Assembly: GCF_965638725.1 (NCBI RefSeq)
Contig: NC_134951.1
Location: 31,193,746-31,257,745 of the forward strand
Direction: 5' to 3'
Source: Aptenodytes patagonicus
Taxonomy: Eukaryota; Chordata; Aves; Sphenisciformes; Spheniscidae
DNA: 64,000 bases
Below, in pieces: positions 49,807 to 63,100 of this stretch. The position numbers were made by a program, and so were the translations under genes. The notes beneath the pieces are model-generated. The model saw nothing but the letters and a program-made list of their open reading frames with translations, did no database searches and was not told where the DNA came from. Each line of letters starts with the position of its first letter. The stretch's first letter is position 1.

Positions 49807-52449
49807 AATCAGGCCAACAGCTGCTGTTGTTAAAGGAATAAGTGACAAAGGTGTTTAATCTTCCTTGTTAAAATTGTTCCACTTGATGTAAACTGATTAC
49901 AAGATCATTGAGTCAGATAAAGATAAGAAATATAAGTTTAATTCTATATATCACTAGTGAGAGACCCTTCTATACAGAGGGAGCACAAGGTTTAGTCTCT
50001 TCTACAAATGCTTTCCTAATTAGGAGCAAGAAATGTAAACCAATCATAAGAATACAGGGGCAAACTGATCACAGCTGTAAAAATGTAAGCCTAGTTATAT
50101 GAGTTTAACCAAAATTAACCTCCAAAATCCATTTTTTTCTAGGGATCACTGAAATCAGAATACAGTTCTGATTCATTTATAGACAATCAATGGTATCAAA
50201 CAAATGTCATGTTTTCCTGAATCCCCATAGAGAATAGTGTAAAGACATATTATTAACAGCACTCATGAACATTATGACAAGTGTCACAATAGCTTATGCA
50301 TTTTCTTGTAGCCCCAGTGCCCCTGGGCAAGACAGGTTCCATTTAAAAAATATATTTCTATCTTATGTTTTCAAGGAAGCCTTGAAAACAAGCCAGTGTC
50401 AGAGAAAACAGTTTCTTTGAGAGTTTGGTGGGTTAGGGGGAAGGCTTTTTTAGTTTTATTTTTCTTTTTTTTCTTGTCAAACCCTGTGCTAAACCAACCT
50501 TAATTAGTAAATAAAAGTTTGTATGCTGTATATGAAATCACTTATGACTTTTATTTTATGGTGCCCAGATTCAGTTGTGTGCAGCTTGCCACTGATATTA
50601 ATGCATCTGCCTCACTGATTTCAGTGGCTCAGTTGACACTTTTTAGTCCACTCCAACCTGATCGGCACTGATCTGGCCCAGGTAGTGCAGACCTGAGTAC
50701 TTACTGCACTATTGCTTTAGCTCCTTTGCTACCCACACACCTAAGTTTCCCTTCAAGAGAAGCAAGGTCAAACAGAGGATGACATACACCCACTTCTTGT
50801 CCTTACGCAGAGTCAGGACACAGCCAGGAGCACACCCAACAACGAGGACTATGAGTGGTCTGCAGAGCATTCTTGTCCCCCAGTTAGCTATACCCAAAAG
50901 GAGCATTTTTAGCATCTTAAAGGTTAGGTAAGGAAGGTGGAGTATTAGTCCTTCTGAAAAGATGACTCAGGCAGAAGAGAGGAAAAATAAAACTATACTG
51001 AATTGGGAATCTATTGGGCATTATACTCTTCACATGCAAGTGAAATTTTCTGTTCCAAACCAAAAAAAATGTGACAGAGACCGAGAAGAAGACATGCTCT
51101 CTGTTGTATGTGGAATGAAATCCTTCTCATGGATTTTATAGCCTGGCACAACAACCATCTCTGCTGTACCAGGGTCAGCTGAACTATGGAATGATACAGG
51201 TATGTTAAGCAACCCCAGTCAAGTTGGCTGGTTTTGCAACAAAAATGCTAATTGTTTCTATGTGAAGGAAAAAGCTGCTTACAATGCATATTAGTGGGGT
51301 CAATGAATGATAACATAAAAAGGTCATAATGTCTCAAACCCCCTTTCATCTAATGATGTGTAGGTATAGATGATACTGCACCCCTTCTGTCTGCTAGCTG
51401 TGTAATGACTGAATTTTTGATTCTTGTAAGTCCTGTCCCGAGTCATCTGAATATTGTGCTTTTCCATCCATCTTCATGTTTCTATAAAGAATCTTCTCAA
51501 AAGACCCAAAGAATATCACAGTAATGTTGAACATTTAATATAACTCTACGCATATAAAGGGGATTTTTACCACATGAAGCAATGGTTGTTCCTAAGCCAG
51601 TTAAAAGCGCTCATGCCCTTAGATACAGGGATAAACAGTAACCTTTATGTTTTCAAGGTTGAGCTCAGGGAATTAACTGCATGTTTTTGCTAGCTTTAAT
51701 GAAAGTTGTGTGGCTAAAACATTATTCAGCTCACTACAATCACCACACCTGAGTCTGGGGAGAGAAAGAGCAAGAGGATCAGTGAAAAGAAGATGCGACT
51801 TTCTAGGTAATAAAAATGTGCATCCACAGACACAATGTTTAACCTTTATTTATTCATAACTATACTTGGGATGGTTTTTTAATCAGGAATCGTTACCATA
51901 ATTTTAGAAACAGGTTCCAAAAAACACCCTAAGTGATATAGACACTGAGCCTCACCCAAACCACTATGATTGAATGACCTTGCTTGATTACATGAAAAAA
52001 GGTGAAGAATTACATAACCCATTACACAAGTTAAAAGACAAGGGCACTATGTCTTGTAAAGCACTGTATCAAACAGCTCAGCTTATATCAGATCCACAGT
52101 TTCCATACCAATTATCCAAAAATGGCCTAAGAAATAAGGCATCTGAAAGTAGGTCTCCATGATTTCTCCATTTCTTCAAGGTAGGTTCATAATCCTTCTT
52201 TGCCTTTATACAACTTTAAAATCCTTTTTCCTCTTATGGAAAAGATTCTTTAAAACATATTTCTGACCATGTTCAGCCAGAGCTGAGACTCCATACCTGA
52301 AGTTACAACAATGCAGAAGAGGTAAATTCCTGCAAACCACAATACACATTCTCAAAATCTGAGTAGACTCCATTGGTGCAAATGACAGCGGCACTATGTG
52401 AGCACAAGGGTATACACCAGTGACTGGGCACGATCACGGCTAAGTTTCC
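49807..52449. other. Intergenic
   Basis: No recognisable gene. It ends at the 5' side of the long CR1, where no target duplication was evident. Confidence 0.55.
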
Positions 52450-52453
52450 AGCA

Positions 52454-53397
52454 ATGCAGGTAGACAGAAAATTGTGGTGTGACCAAGTGAATGATCTGCT
52501 CGGCCTGCTGGCAGAGCTGAAGGAGGAAGTGGAAAGGTTAAGGAGTATCTGGGAGTGTGAGAGGGAGATAGATTGGTGGAGCCACACCCTACCATCCCTG
52601 AGGCAAAGGCAGCAGATGGAGGCTCCACGAGAAGCAGAGGATCCCCTGCCCTCTTGCCACCAGGCAGAAGGAGGGGACTTAAATGATGGGGGGGAATGGA
52701 AACAGATCCCTGCTTGGGGTGCCAGGCTAACCCCCGCCCGGCCTCCCTCACCTTCCCGGTTGAACAGATATGGGGCCCTGGAACTTGAGGGCCAAGCAAA
52801 TGAGGATGTAGATGAAGGTCCATCCAGGGGGTTGCCTAGGGTGAGGCAGTCAGCCCCATGCATTATGACTGCCTCTGCTAAGAAAAAAAGGAGGGTAATT
52901 GTCGTAGGCAATTGCCTTCTGTGGGGAACAGAGGGCCCAATATGCTGACCAGACCCATCCCACAGGGAAGTCTGCTGCCTCCCTGGGACCCAGGTCAGAG
53001 ACATTACCAGGAAACTCCCTGGTCTGGTACAGCCTTCTGATTACTACCTGCTATTGGTTATACAGGCTGGCAGTGATGAGGTTGCACAGAGAAGTCCTGC
53101 AGTGATCAAAAGGGACTTCAGGGCACTGGGGCGACTGGTTGAAGGATCAGGAGCACAGGTAGTGTTTTCCTCAGTCCCTGCAGTGGCAGGGAAGAATACT
53201 GAAAGGAACAGGAAAACACACCGGATCAACACGTGGCTCAGGGGCTGGTGCCATTGGAGGAATTTTGGCTTTTTGATCACGGGGAGGTTTACATGGCACC
53301 GGGCCTGCTGGCGACAGATGGAGTCCAGCTGTCTCACAGGGGGAAAAGGATTCTCGCTCATGAATTGGCAGGGCTCATTGAGAGGGCTTTAAACTAG
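52454..53397 (+). pseudogene. CR1 ORF1 remnant (coiled coil and esterase-like domain)
   Basis: The first frame (52454-52948) encodes a coiled-coil segment (LLGLLAELKEEVERLRS), a variable linker and the start of the CR1 ORF1 esterase domain. The expected GDSLLRGTE motif reads GNCLLWGTE, losing the Asp-Ser pair of the SGNH hydrolase site. A stop follows. The rest continues in another frame from 53054 (IQAGSDEVAQRSP, VVFSSVPAVAG, HRINTWLRGWCH) and then shifts again before [20 protein letters not shown], ending at TAG near 53397. It is clearly inactivated. ORF1 of CR1 is thought to be an RNA-binding and chaperone-like protein. Confidence 0.85.
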
Positions 53398-53399
53398 GT

Positions 53400-56174
53400 T
53401 TGAAGGGGGAAGGGGATAAAACCAGGCTCACTAAAGATGAGCCTAGGGGTGGCGTGCCGATGCTGGGGGCGAAATCGATAGCCCAGCTCAAGTGCATCTA
53501 CACCAATGCACGCAGTATGGGCGGCAAGCAGGAGGAGCTGGAAACCATTGTGCAGCGGGAGAGATATGACTTAGTCGCCATCACAGAAACATGGTGGGGT
53601 GACTCTCACGATTGGAGTGCTGCAATGGCTGGCTATAAACTCTTCAGAAGGGACGGGCAAGGAAGGAGAGGCGGTGGGGTGGCCCTGCATGTTAGGGAGT
53701 GTTTCAATTTTCTAGAGCTCAACGATTGTGATGATGATACGGTCGAGTGTTTATGGGTAAGGATGAGGGGGAAGGCCAACAAGGCAGATATCCTGCTGGG
53801 AGTCTGTTATAGACCACCCAACCAGGATGAAGGGGTGGATGAAGCATTCTACAAGCGGCTGGCAGAAGTCTCTCAATCGCTAGCCCTTGTTCTCATGGGG
53901 GACTTCAACTTCCCAGACGTCTGCTGGAAATACAACACGGCAGAGAGGAAGCAGTCTAGGAGGTTCCTGGACTGTGTGGAAAACAACTTCCTGACACAGC
54001 TGGTGGGACATGTGGTGGTCGGAGGCCGTCTTGGGCTTAGCGACCATGAAATGGTAGAATTCTCGATTCTCGGTGAAGTAAGGAGGGGGGGCAGCAAAAC
54101 CGCAACCATGGACTTCTGGAGGGTGGACTTTGGCCTGTTCAGGACACTGGTTGAGAGAGTCCCTTGGGAGACAGTCCTGAAGGGCAAAGGGGTCCAGGAA
54201 GGCTGGACAATCTTCAAGAAGGAAGTCTTAAAAGTGCAGGAGCAGGCTGTCCCCATGTGCCATAAGAAGAACAGGCAGGGAGGACGACCGGCCTGGCTGA
54301 ACGGGAAGCTCTTGCTGGAACTCAGGAAAAAAAGGAGAGTTTACCGCTTGTGGAAGAAGGGGCAGGCGACTCAAGAAGAGTACAGGGATCTCGTTAGGTC
54401 ATGCAGAGAGGAAATGAGAAAGGCAAAAGCCCAGCTAGAACGCAATCTGGCCGCTGTCGTTAGAGACAACAAAAAATGTTTTTACAAATGTATTAATGAC
54501 AAGAAGAGAGCCAAGGAGAATCTCCATCCTTTATTGGATGCGGGGGGGAACATTGTCACCGAGGATGAGGGAAAGGCTGAGGTACTCAATGCCTTCTTTG
54601 CCTCAGTCTTTAACAGGCAGACCAGTTATCCTCAGGGTACTCGGCCCCCTGAGCTGGAAGACAGGGACGGCGAGCAGGATGTACCCCCCATAATCCAAGA
54701 GGAAGCAGTTAATGACCTGCTATGCCACCTGGACACTCACAAGTCTATGGGGCCGGATGGGATCCACGCGAGAGTGCTGAGGAAGCTAGTGGAGGAGCTT
54801 GCCAAGCCGCTCTCCATCATTTATCAGCAGTCCTGGTTAACGGGGGAGGTCCCGGATGACTGGAGGCTTGCCAATGTGACGCCCATCCACAAGAAGGGCC
54901 GGAAGGAGGATCCGGGGAACTACAGGCCTGTCAGCCTGACCTTGGTGCTGGGGAAGATTATGGAGCGGCTCATCTTGAGGGCGCTCACAAGGCATGAGCG
55001 GGACAACCAGGGGATCCGGCCTGGCCAGCACGGATTCATGAGAGGCAGGTCCTGCTTGACCAACCTGATCTCCTTCTATGACCAGGTGACCCGCCTAGTG
55101 GATGAGGGAAAGGCTGTGGATGTGGTCTACCTGGACTTCAGCAAGGCCTTTGACACCGTCTCCCACAGCATTCTCCTAGAGAAGCTGGCGGCTCACAGCT
55201 TAGACAGGTGTACTCTGTGCTGGGTCAAAAACTGGCTGGACGGCCGGGCCCAGAGAGTTGTGGTGAATGGAGTTACATCCAGTTGGCGGCCAGTCACAAG
55301 CGGTGTTCCCCAGGGCTCAGTACTGGGGCCAGTCTTGTTTAATATCTTTATCAATGATCTGGACGAGGGGATCGAGTGCACCCTCAGTAAGTTTGCAGGT
55401 GACACCAAGTTGGGCGGGAGTGTTGATCTGCTCGAGGGTAGGAAGGCTCTGCAGAGGGACCTGGACAGGCTGGATCGATGGGCCCAGACCAATTGTATGA
55501 GGTTCAACAAGGCCAAGTGCCGGGTCCTGCACTTCGGCCACAACAACCCCATGCAGCGCTACAGGCTTGGGGAAGAGTGGCTGGGAAGCTGCCCAGCAGA
55601 GAAGGACCTGGGGGTGCTGGTTGACAGCTGGCTGAACATGAGCCGGCAGTGTGCCCAGGCAGCCAAGAAGGCCAATGGCATCCTGGCCTGTATCAGAAAT
55701 AGTGTGGCCAGCAGGAGGAGGGATGTGATCGTGCCCCTGTACTCGGCACTGGTGAGGCCACACCTCAAATACTGTGTTCAGTTTTGGGCCCCTCACTACA
55801 AGAAGGACATTGAGGTGCTGGAGCATGTCCAGAGAAGGGCAATGAAGCTGGTGAAGGGTCTGGAGAGCAAATCTTCTGAGGAGTGGCTGAGGGAACTGGG
55901 GTTGTTTAGCCTGGAAAGAAGGGGGCTCAGGGGAGACCTTATCATGCTCTACAATTACCTGAAAGGAGGTTGTAGCGAGGTGGGTGTTGGTCTCTTCTCC
56001 CAAGTAACTAGCGATAAGATGAGGGGAAATGGCCTCAAGTTGCGCCAGGGGAGGTTTAGATTGGATGTGAGGAAAAATTTCTTTAGTGAAAGAGTGGTTA
56101 AACATTGGAAGAGGCTGCCCAGGGAAGTGGTTGAGTCACCATCCCTGGAAGTGGCACTTAGGGACATGGTTTAG
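53400..56174 (+). CDS. CR1 ORF2: endonuclease / reverse transcriptase, uninterrupted but probably inactive
   Basis: There are 924 open codons; the first in-frame ATG is at 53460 (904 codons). It opens with an APE-type endonuclease domain: [38 protein letters not shown] and SDHEMVEF. The run between NNFLTQLVG and HVVVGGRLG is shorter than in typical CR1, where a segment of roughly 20-25 residues is expected, suggesting an in-frame deletion. The RT domain has [27 protein letters not shown] (motif A) and [14 protein letters not shown] (motif B). Motif C reads FAGD at residues 665-668 instead of FADD. Near the C-terminus SPSLEV joins ALRDMV directly, lacking the seven residues FKRRVDE found in the 6,507-6,543 copy. 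The frame is open, but loss of a catalytic aspartate predicts no RT activity. Confidence 0.93.
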   Translation: MKGEGDKTRLTKDEPRGGVPMLGAKSIAQLKCIYTNARSMGGKQEELETIVQRERYDLVAITETWWGDSHDWSAAMAGYKLFRRDGQGRRGGGVALHVRECFNFLELNDCDDDTVECLWVRMRGKANKADILLGVCYRPPNQDEGVDEAFYKRLAEVSQSLALVLMGDFNFPDVCWKYNTAERKQSRRFLDCVENNFLTQLVGHVVVGGRLGLSDHEMVEFSILGEVRRGGSKTATMDFWRVDFGLFRTLVERVPWETVLKGKGVQEGWTIFKKEVLKVQEQAVPMCHKKNRQGGRPAWLNGKLLLELRKKRRVYRLWKKGQATQEEYRDLVRSCREEMRKAKAQLERNLAAVVRDNKKCFYKCINDKKRAKENLHPLLDAGGNIVTEDEGKAEVLNAFFASVFNRQTSYPQGTRPPELEDRDGEQDVPPIIQEEAVNDLLCHLDTHKSMGPDGIHARVLRKLVEELAKPLSIIYQQSWLTGEVPDDWRLANVTPIHKKGRKEDPGNYRPVSLTLVLGKIMERLILRALTRHERDNQGIRPGQHGFMRGRSCLTNLISFYDQVTRLVDEGKAVDVVYLDFSKAFDTVSHSILLEKLAAHSLDRCTLCWVKNWLDGRAQRVVVNGVTSSWRPVTSGVPQGSVLGPVLFNIFINDLDEGIECTLSKFAGDTKLGGSVDLLEGRKALQRDLDRLDRWAQTNCMRFNKAKCRVLHFGHNNPMQRYRLGEEWLGSCPAEKDLGVLVDSWLNMSRQCAQAAKKANGILACIRNSVASRRRDVIVPLYSALVRPHLKYCVQFWAPHYKKDIEVLEHVQRRAMKLVKGLESKSSEEWLRELGLFSLERRGLRGDLIMLYNYLKGGCSEVGVGLFSQVTSDKMRGNGLKLRQGRFRLDVRKNFFSERVVKHWKRLPREVVESPSLEVALRDMV

Positions 56175-56255
56175 TGGGCATGGTGGTGTTGAGATGTCGG
56201 TTGGACTCGATGATCTTAGAGATCTTTTCCAACCTTAATGATTCTATGATTCTAA

Positions 56256-59200
56256 AGAGCACAGTTAAGGAGGACGCAAGAGAGCTGCTACTCTATTAGG
56301 CTTTCTCTGAGTCATTTTCCCTTGTTTCTTCTCTGTGGGCAGAGTATCTACTAAATTCTGCTGTCTCCTCCTCCAGCAGTGTTTGAAAACATTCTCAGGT
56401 GATAGATGAATCTGACTGAAACCAGGAGAGCTGCATGCAGCTGAACGTAAGAGATTTTTGGTCAAACATTTTCTGTATTTTATATGTTTTAAAAACTTGA
56501 AAATAGTTCAAAACATATTGATGAAAAAAAAACAGAATAGAAGCGAATCTTGTAGGAATGAGACCTTTTCAGTCATTCCATGGAAATCTCTGGCAGAATA
56601 GCCTTCCAGATAATTAGGCAGAGGGGAGAAAAGAATACTAAACTCCTAACCTTTCAATCCCAACTGGTAACTGAACAATGACAAATAAACAGAAAATAGT
56701 TGTCATGTTCTCTATTTACTATAGGTGGCACCATCCTCACAGATTTATGGTTTACGTCAAAAAGCTGTGAAACATTCATTCTGAAATCGAGTATGAAATA
56801 CCTTGATACAGTAGGTACTTGATTTGCAACGAATAGGAACATCTTACATTATTTAGACAAGAAAGAGTATTTAGTTTCAATGTAAAACAAATCTCGATTA
56901 CTGAAGAAAAGCTGCAAGGAATAGCTAGCAGGAAAGTAGAAATGCTGAGGGATTTACTAGTAAACCTTGCTCTGTAATAGGCTTATTATTAAACCTGCAA
57001 TGCACTCTCCATCTCTAAACAGGTTCTGTTCCCAGAAAAATAATAGCTAAAACCCACTTATGATTCCACTTATTTAGCTGGGTTATGATAATTTGCCAGG
57101 AGCCTTACATTCTTCAGTCATTAATGGAGGAATTTCTCAAAAAAAGTTGACTGAGGTTGCCAATTCCATTTTGTAACATTCATCACTATATCACAGTGTG
57201 GTTTTCCCCATGTTAAAATGAAGTCAGAACTTTCTAAACACTTTTAGAAAAGGAATGAAGGAGGGGATAAATGGTGACAGCAACCAAAATCAAATTCAAT
57301 TAGGACCAGCCTCTTCTCAAATCACCTACATGTCAGGCAAGACATGGACTTAGGCATGGATACCCAGTGTCTCTAGGTGGTACCCCAAAATCAGTGGTAG
57401 TATGTGAGAAGTTTCCCTGCCTCTAAAGAAAAGAAAACTTTGTATATTCTTAAACACGTTTCTGCAAAATATTTTCACTCTGATGTACTTCAATACTTTG
57501 GTAACAGTGTTCCAGCTGGCTGTAGTCCTAACTGTTTCCATGTCATTAGTCTGCCATCACAGTTGAAAACCTCATTAGAAAGAAATTCTTACAAGATTCA
57601 TGACACTAGTGTTCCTGGTCTTGAGGAGAGCTGTTGGAAGAGCTGTACTTGAAAGCTCAGGGTTTAGTTTTGCTAAACTTGGAAAAATAAATACAGTTAA
57701 ACAGATAGGAACAGATGTATGGGAATGTCTAAATATTTCAGGAACTCAGAAGAGACGCGACTTTCTATTTCATTGCTCCATCTCTAGTTCAACACCCTAG
57801 GAGCTCACACAAGCAGTTTAAGTAACTTCTCTTTCATGGCCTAAGGAGTTAGGGTCAAATTCGTAAAGGCAAATAGATGCTATTTGAAATTTTCATCTAC
57901 ACATCTTATTGCTCTTATTGCTGATGCTCCTCTGATACCAAATTTCACCTCAGTGCAAGCTCATGCCATTCATCAATGCTCACAGAGACAGGTGACCCAA
58001 ACGGCCTGTGACTTAAATGGGAGTTAGATAACAAATTTTTTTTAAAATCTCCTAAGGACCCAATATGCAATTTTAGATACCAGGTGAAACCAGCCTCTGA
58101 ATCCTATTACAAGTGGTGCCAGTGGAAGGGCTTTTCATAAGCTTTAAGATTTGATTCAGTAACATTAAAAGTCCTTCCACTCTGTTTATATGCAGATAAA
58201 AAAGCCATGATAATTTGAAGTTATCATTCAGGGTAGGTGATTTAGGTAAAAAGCATGTTAAGGCATGGAAGGCCCTAAATACCTAGCCTTAACTGTGTCT
58301 TGGGATGACATCATGCAACGGCCATGCAATTATTATTAAATGCATCATAGTATTTCAGTCCCAGGTAAGACTGGACTGATTACAAGACACACTTGCTCTG
58401 TTTTCTCGCTCATATTGCTACTTCAGAGCTGAATTAAGGATGACTGATCTATTGATTAAAAAAACCCTTGTCTCAAATAACAGCAACAAATGTTAGAAAA
58501 TATTGCAAAGGAACTGAGTATACTTCTATTGCTCTCAAGGAAACTGCATTGGTATCAGTGTTAAAGAGTTTTCAAAGAACTGCAGCAAAACCTCGCTGAA
58601 AATACTTTTAGACAGTGAGGGTTACCAGGTCACTCTAAAGTGCCTGTCTGAGTTCCTTCCTACTATCTATAAGGGTCTTTACAGAGCAGATGTAATGGGG
58701 TTTTCAGCACTTAATAGGTCAATTGGAGAATGGAAACACATAGCTGCCTAATATACAGCATTTATAAAAGTTACAAGTAACCTGGATATGTTTTCAATAA
58801 AGCAAACCACAATAGTCCTGGAGAGCAGATTTACTCCCATACACCTGTGCATATTTTACACACTTACCGAACTAATAGTACTGTCTATTCCTAGAAGAAG
58901 GAGGAAAGAATCAGAGGCTTTTTCTGTAGTGTACTGTTACTGGGACTGTACATGCAACTGTACAAAAGAAGTTTGGCTATAAAAAACAACCATATGAGTT
59001 AGAAGTAGTTAATATGTACAGCAGCACGTACTGCAGCAGAGAATATAGTGAATGTGTTATCATCATCATGCTGCAATTTTGCACATTTACTTGAGTCAGG
59101 TAACATCAGCGGGTTCCACAAATGCCATTTATCATTTGTTATATTTGAAGCAAACACCCTCAATGTTGAACCACTGAATTAAATACTCATTATCTATAAT

Positions 59201-59342
59201 AGGAAAGGAACTGGACAGAGTGAAGTTGTGTGCTGCCTCTGATGCCTTATAATATACATACTTAGCATTTCTACCCTATCCATTGAAATACCACTGGGTC
59301 AGGGTTACACAAATAGATTTATATATTGTCAATACTGTTCTT
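56256..59342. other. Intergenic, AT-rich
   Basis: Nothing recognised; only short open frames. Confidence 0.55.
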
Positions 59343-60178
59343 TTAATCAAGCCTGTGAGGATGATTCATACCCTGATAGACCTCCAGACAATGGTATGGA
59401 AACATCCATGCACACAACAGATGAACGGACTGAAGGCATATAATGAAATCAGTTTGGGAGGCCCTCTGATAGTGCACTCGTGGCCCATCACTCTTCCTTG
59501 CCAATAGTGGACTATTCCTTCCACCGGTGAGCCTGACATGGGTTTGGTGCATGCCCACAAGCCAGGTGGCATTCCACTGAGCAATGCCTTGGCACAGTTC
59601 AGGGCTTAACACAGGCCAGGGACCATTCCTAATAAGTGGCTTAGATATGCCAAACCCATTTTGGAAGGCACAAGAGATTAGACATAAGGGCATGAGTCAT
59701 GCAGTTCCAGTTAACCTCAGGATCCAAGAGCTGTTCTTGGCCACGTTTACATTTAGGCTGACAGTCCAATGTGGGAAAAGGAGGCAGAGATGGTATAGCA
59801 CATAGGAGGCTATAAAATGTTCTAGACTCCTATGGCTCTTCAGCCTCTAGGGCATGTGATCTGTGCCATGAGCCTTTGCAAAAATTCAGTTGCCAGATTG
59901 TTTCCTGCAACTCTGATAATGGTGAAGGACTCGCCCCCCCAGGCGACCCAGAGGTCATTATTTAGCAAATCTTGAGCCTCTGTAAACTTTTTTAATAAGT
60001 TGAACAACATTGGCATAGATTGATAAATAAAGGCATTGTGTAGATGTAATTTCTGACCAATCTTCCTCACTGCCTTATCAGGCCAGTTCACACCTACCAT
60101 GCTTCTGTCTTCTCCAAGCTGATTAGTTACAGTATCATAGGCAAGCTCTTCTTTCCCGTATCCAGTCCAGAGGTTCAA
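59343..60178 (-). pseudogene. Degenerate protein-like block, possibly endogenous retroviral
   Basis: Two successive minus-strand open frames (112 codons at 60178-59840, then 116 codons at 59693-59343) lie in GC-richer DNA. They are separated by stops and a frame change. Both have a tryptophan-rich, protein-like composition, and the second gives a vague impression of retroviral envelope surface protein. I could not confirm a diagnostic motif. No LTR of the family seen elsewhere in the window flanks it. The first frame opens with a non-ATG codon. If it is retroviral, it is an old, broken copy. Confidence 0.25.
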
Positions 60179-63100
60179 ACTCCCACTCAGAAATAACTCC
60201 CTCTACCCTGTAGCTACTTTTAATAATGAATGAATACTTTTTGTAGACACCTGCTTGCATCTTCAGCAAGTACCTGACTGTCCTTCCAAATAGGATCCAG
60301 AGAGAGTATGAGGAAGGACTCCCTATATGCTCACATGAACAAGGAGAGATGCCAAATCCCCGCTTCTTTGTTACTGATTCAGTGTAATTTAGAAGACAGT
60401 TTTTTTCCAGTGATCCATATAGCAGGCTGATCTAGTCAAGCATAAGGACGCTAGGTGTAGGAACCCAAGGTAAAAGTCATTACAAAAACAGCAAAAAGGA
60501 ACCTGACCTTGTAATAATGAGACAGTGACTGCGCTGCTGCCAAGCTACACCTGCCTAGAAACAGGATTAACACAGAGTGGAACAGGTGCTTAAGCACCTC
60601 ATTAGTGTGATGAATGTTTGCAGTGTGACCATTCTCATTCTCTGAGATGTGGGAGAGAAGAACCTTCTGCTCAAGAGTAACAACTGCTCCCAAAGCTAGT
60701 TAAGTCTGCTCTCATTAAAATCCCTGATCCTGTTCACAGAGGAGCACCAGAGGCTAATACTCCTCACCACACACTGCACCAGGATCTGCAGGTTCAAGGA
60801 GATACTTGTTGGGAGAGCTAAGGAGAGTGAATGTTCCCTCCTTACTGGTTCTAGGAGAGAAAGAATAGGGTAAAATGAGTGCCAATGATACTTTGCATCA
60901 GGGCACCAATTGCTTTTATGAATTAGAGCAGTTTTTATAAATTATTTCTTAGAAGCTAGGTAAAAACATTGTTACTAGTCATCAAAATCATTGGTCACTA
61001 CCTATGTGGACTGGATTTATAACTACGGATTTTAGGTAGAAAACTCATCATCTCATTATTTATCCTCCATGCTAACCAAATCTTCCACTTCGACTCTCTC
61101 CCAAGACATACCAATATACAAATAATACCGATTAGTAAAAATATTTTTTCCTGATGCTTTTCACATTAAAGTAATAGTTGGATATTGTATATGGAATGTT
61201 GCAAATATATCAGGTAAAGCCTCAGAATAAATACAATTCAAGTACAATTAAACTTCATGCAGTGTACATCAATCTTTGTTCATGAAAAAATAAAACATAA
61301 TTTTGTTAGATATATCCTACAGAAACTAAGGATCATTGCAAACTTCACTATGCAAGATGAGTGTCAACTGCCTTGCCTTCTCCAGTGTAAACACACAAGT
61401 AAGGAAGGCCTGCCAAGACAAAACACCGTTCAAAATATACAAATCCCTCCCTGACAAGAATGAACTGTTTGCAAAGGATGTAAGCATGCTGACTGAATTG
61501 CTTGACCTTGTGATCTTTATTGCAGTGTTGGGGTAATAGAAAAAATCTTTATTAAGATATATAGAAGACAAAAACACTCTAAAGATACAGAATGACCATT
61601 TTAAAACTTTCAAAGTCAGGAAATCATAAGTTAAATAACACTAGAATGAAAGTTTTTTATGTAGACTTAATTCTATGTCCTGGGGTATATATAGTATAAT
61701 ACATTCTTTGCACTTACAGATAAACATCCTAACGTTTCCCTTTAGGTTTCCACAGGTATTTGTTTGTACCAAGAGAAAGGAGAATCTCCAGCATCTTGAG
61801 TTCCAACCTCCAGAGATAAATATTGTCCAACAACTTTTCTGCTATTCCTTCTTTAAGAAGTTCCTCTTGTAGCCTCTCTCTTTCCATCACCTATCTCTCC
61901 TTCCATAATTCAAGGTACTACACTCCTTTCCTTCTTCTCCTAGTCCTAACCTATATCCCCAGCATGTTTGTTCTAGTGTCTTTACCCAGTCATCCCTGTT
62001 CTCTTCTCCCAAGATCATTTCTGACCCTAACACATAGGGTCCCACCCTTTCCACAGTCAGTCTCCAGGAAGTCTCTAGGCTCTGTTGTGCAGCTGTGCCT
62101 TATTCTTCTCTTTCTTCCCCACAGACCCCATCTCACCAATCTCCTTTTCTGCAATTCTTTCTTTTTGCAGCCAAGCACTATTCTATGTTGCTTCCCCTTC
62201 TACATACAGAAAGCCAGTATAGGGGTAGAAGTGGCCCAGAACATGAAAAGTTTTTCTGAGTTCCCCTGAAGTCATTGATTGAAGCATACTTACTCTGTGG
62301 GGAAAGTACACACAACACATCTGGTCAGCTAAGGGTAAAGTAACAGCTTAAAGTAAAAATGAAATTTGCAAAAATCCTTAGTTTCTGTAGGAGATATCTA
62401 AAAAGCCTAAAGTAAAAGCTTTCTCACAACTTTCCTGAACCTGTATGAATTGCAATTGACATAATTATTAAGACTTTGAAAAAAATTGGGAGGATTTTCA
62501 CAGGCATGATGGAAGGCTTATTTTTGACATGAGAGCTATCCCTCTGCCAAACTTAAAATCCTTGCTTCAAAGCAGGGTGGTGCTGGAACATTTCAAAGAA
62601 AGGACCTTGAAGTACTAACATGAGCAAAGTGGCATTTTGTTCCTAGGCTCGTTTGCTGAAGGAGATGAATTATTTGGCTGAAATATTACAGAATTCAGCC
62701 AGGGGCACAGGCAGGATGTGAAAAGTTTTGGCTTAAGCTCAGTGCTTCAAAAAGATATAAACAACTAAAACCAGTATTGTATAATGGGAATGAAGGCTGT
62801 CTTCACTGGTGCCTTCTGTGGTGCATAATAAGTGGTGCTGCTACCACCATGTGTAACAGACACACGGAGTTCTGACCCTGCTTCTTCTCTTTCTGTTATT
62901 GAAGCAGGGAAGAGGTTCTTTTAATAGAAATACCAGAATAGTTTAAAAGGTCATTAATGACCCATTCTATATAATATTCATTTCTCCTCCACCTAGCATT
63001 CCATTTTAATTAGGAGCTCAAGAAGCAACCAGGAAATAAACATCATCTCAGGCTATTCCTAGCATTATTCTCTAGGACACCTCCAAAGCAGACCGCAGCC

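Larger units (their letters stand above)
52450..56255 (+). mobile_element. CR1 LINE, nearly full length
   Basis: A 3.8-kb element with part of ORF1 (52454-53397), a complete-looking ORF2 (53400-56174) and a 3' UTR ending GATTCTATGATTCTA at about 56255. The 5' end appears truncated within or just before the ORF1 coiled-coil region. Long CR1 copies are rare because most insertions lose the 5' part. Its 3' 1.67 kb is a long direct repeat of the CR1 at 4,950-6,652. Confidence 0.95.

Noticed and set aside
61823..62269. 148-codon plus-strand open frame
   Set aside because: A pyrimidine-rich low-complexity stretch giving S, L and F-rich translation. No start context, motif or splice structure.
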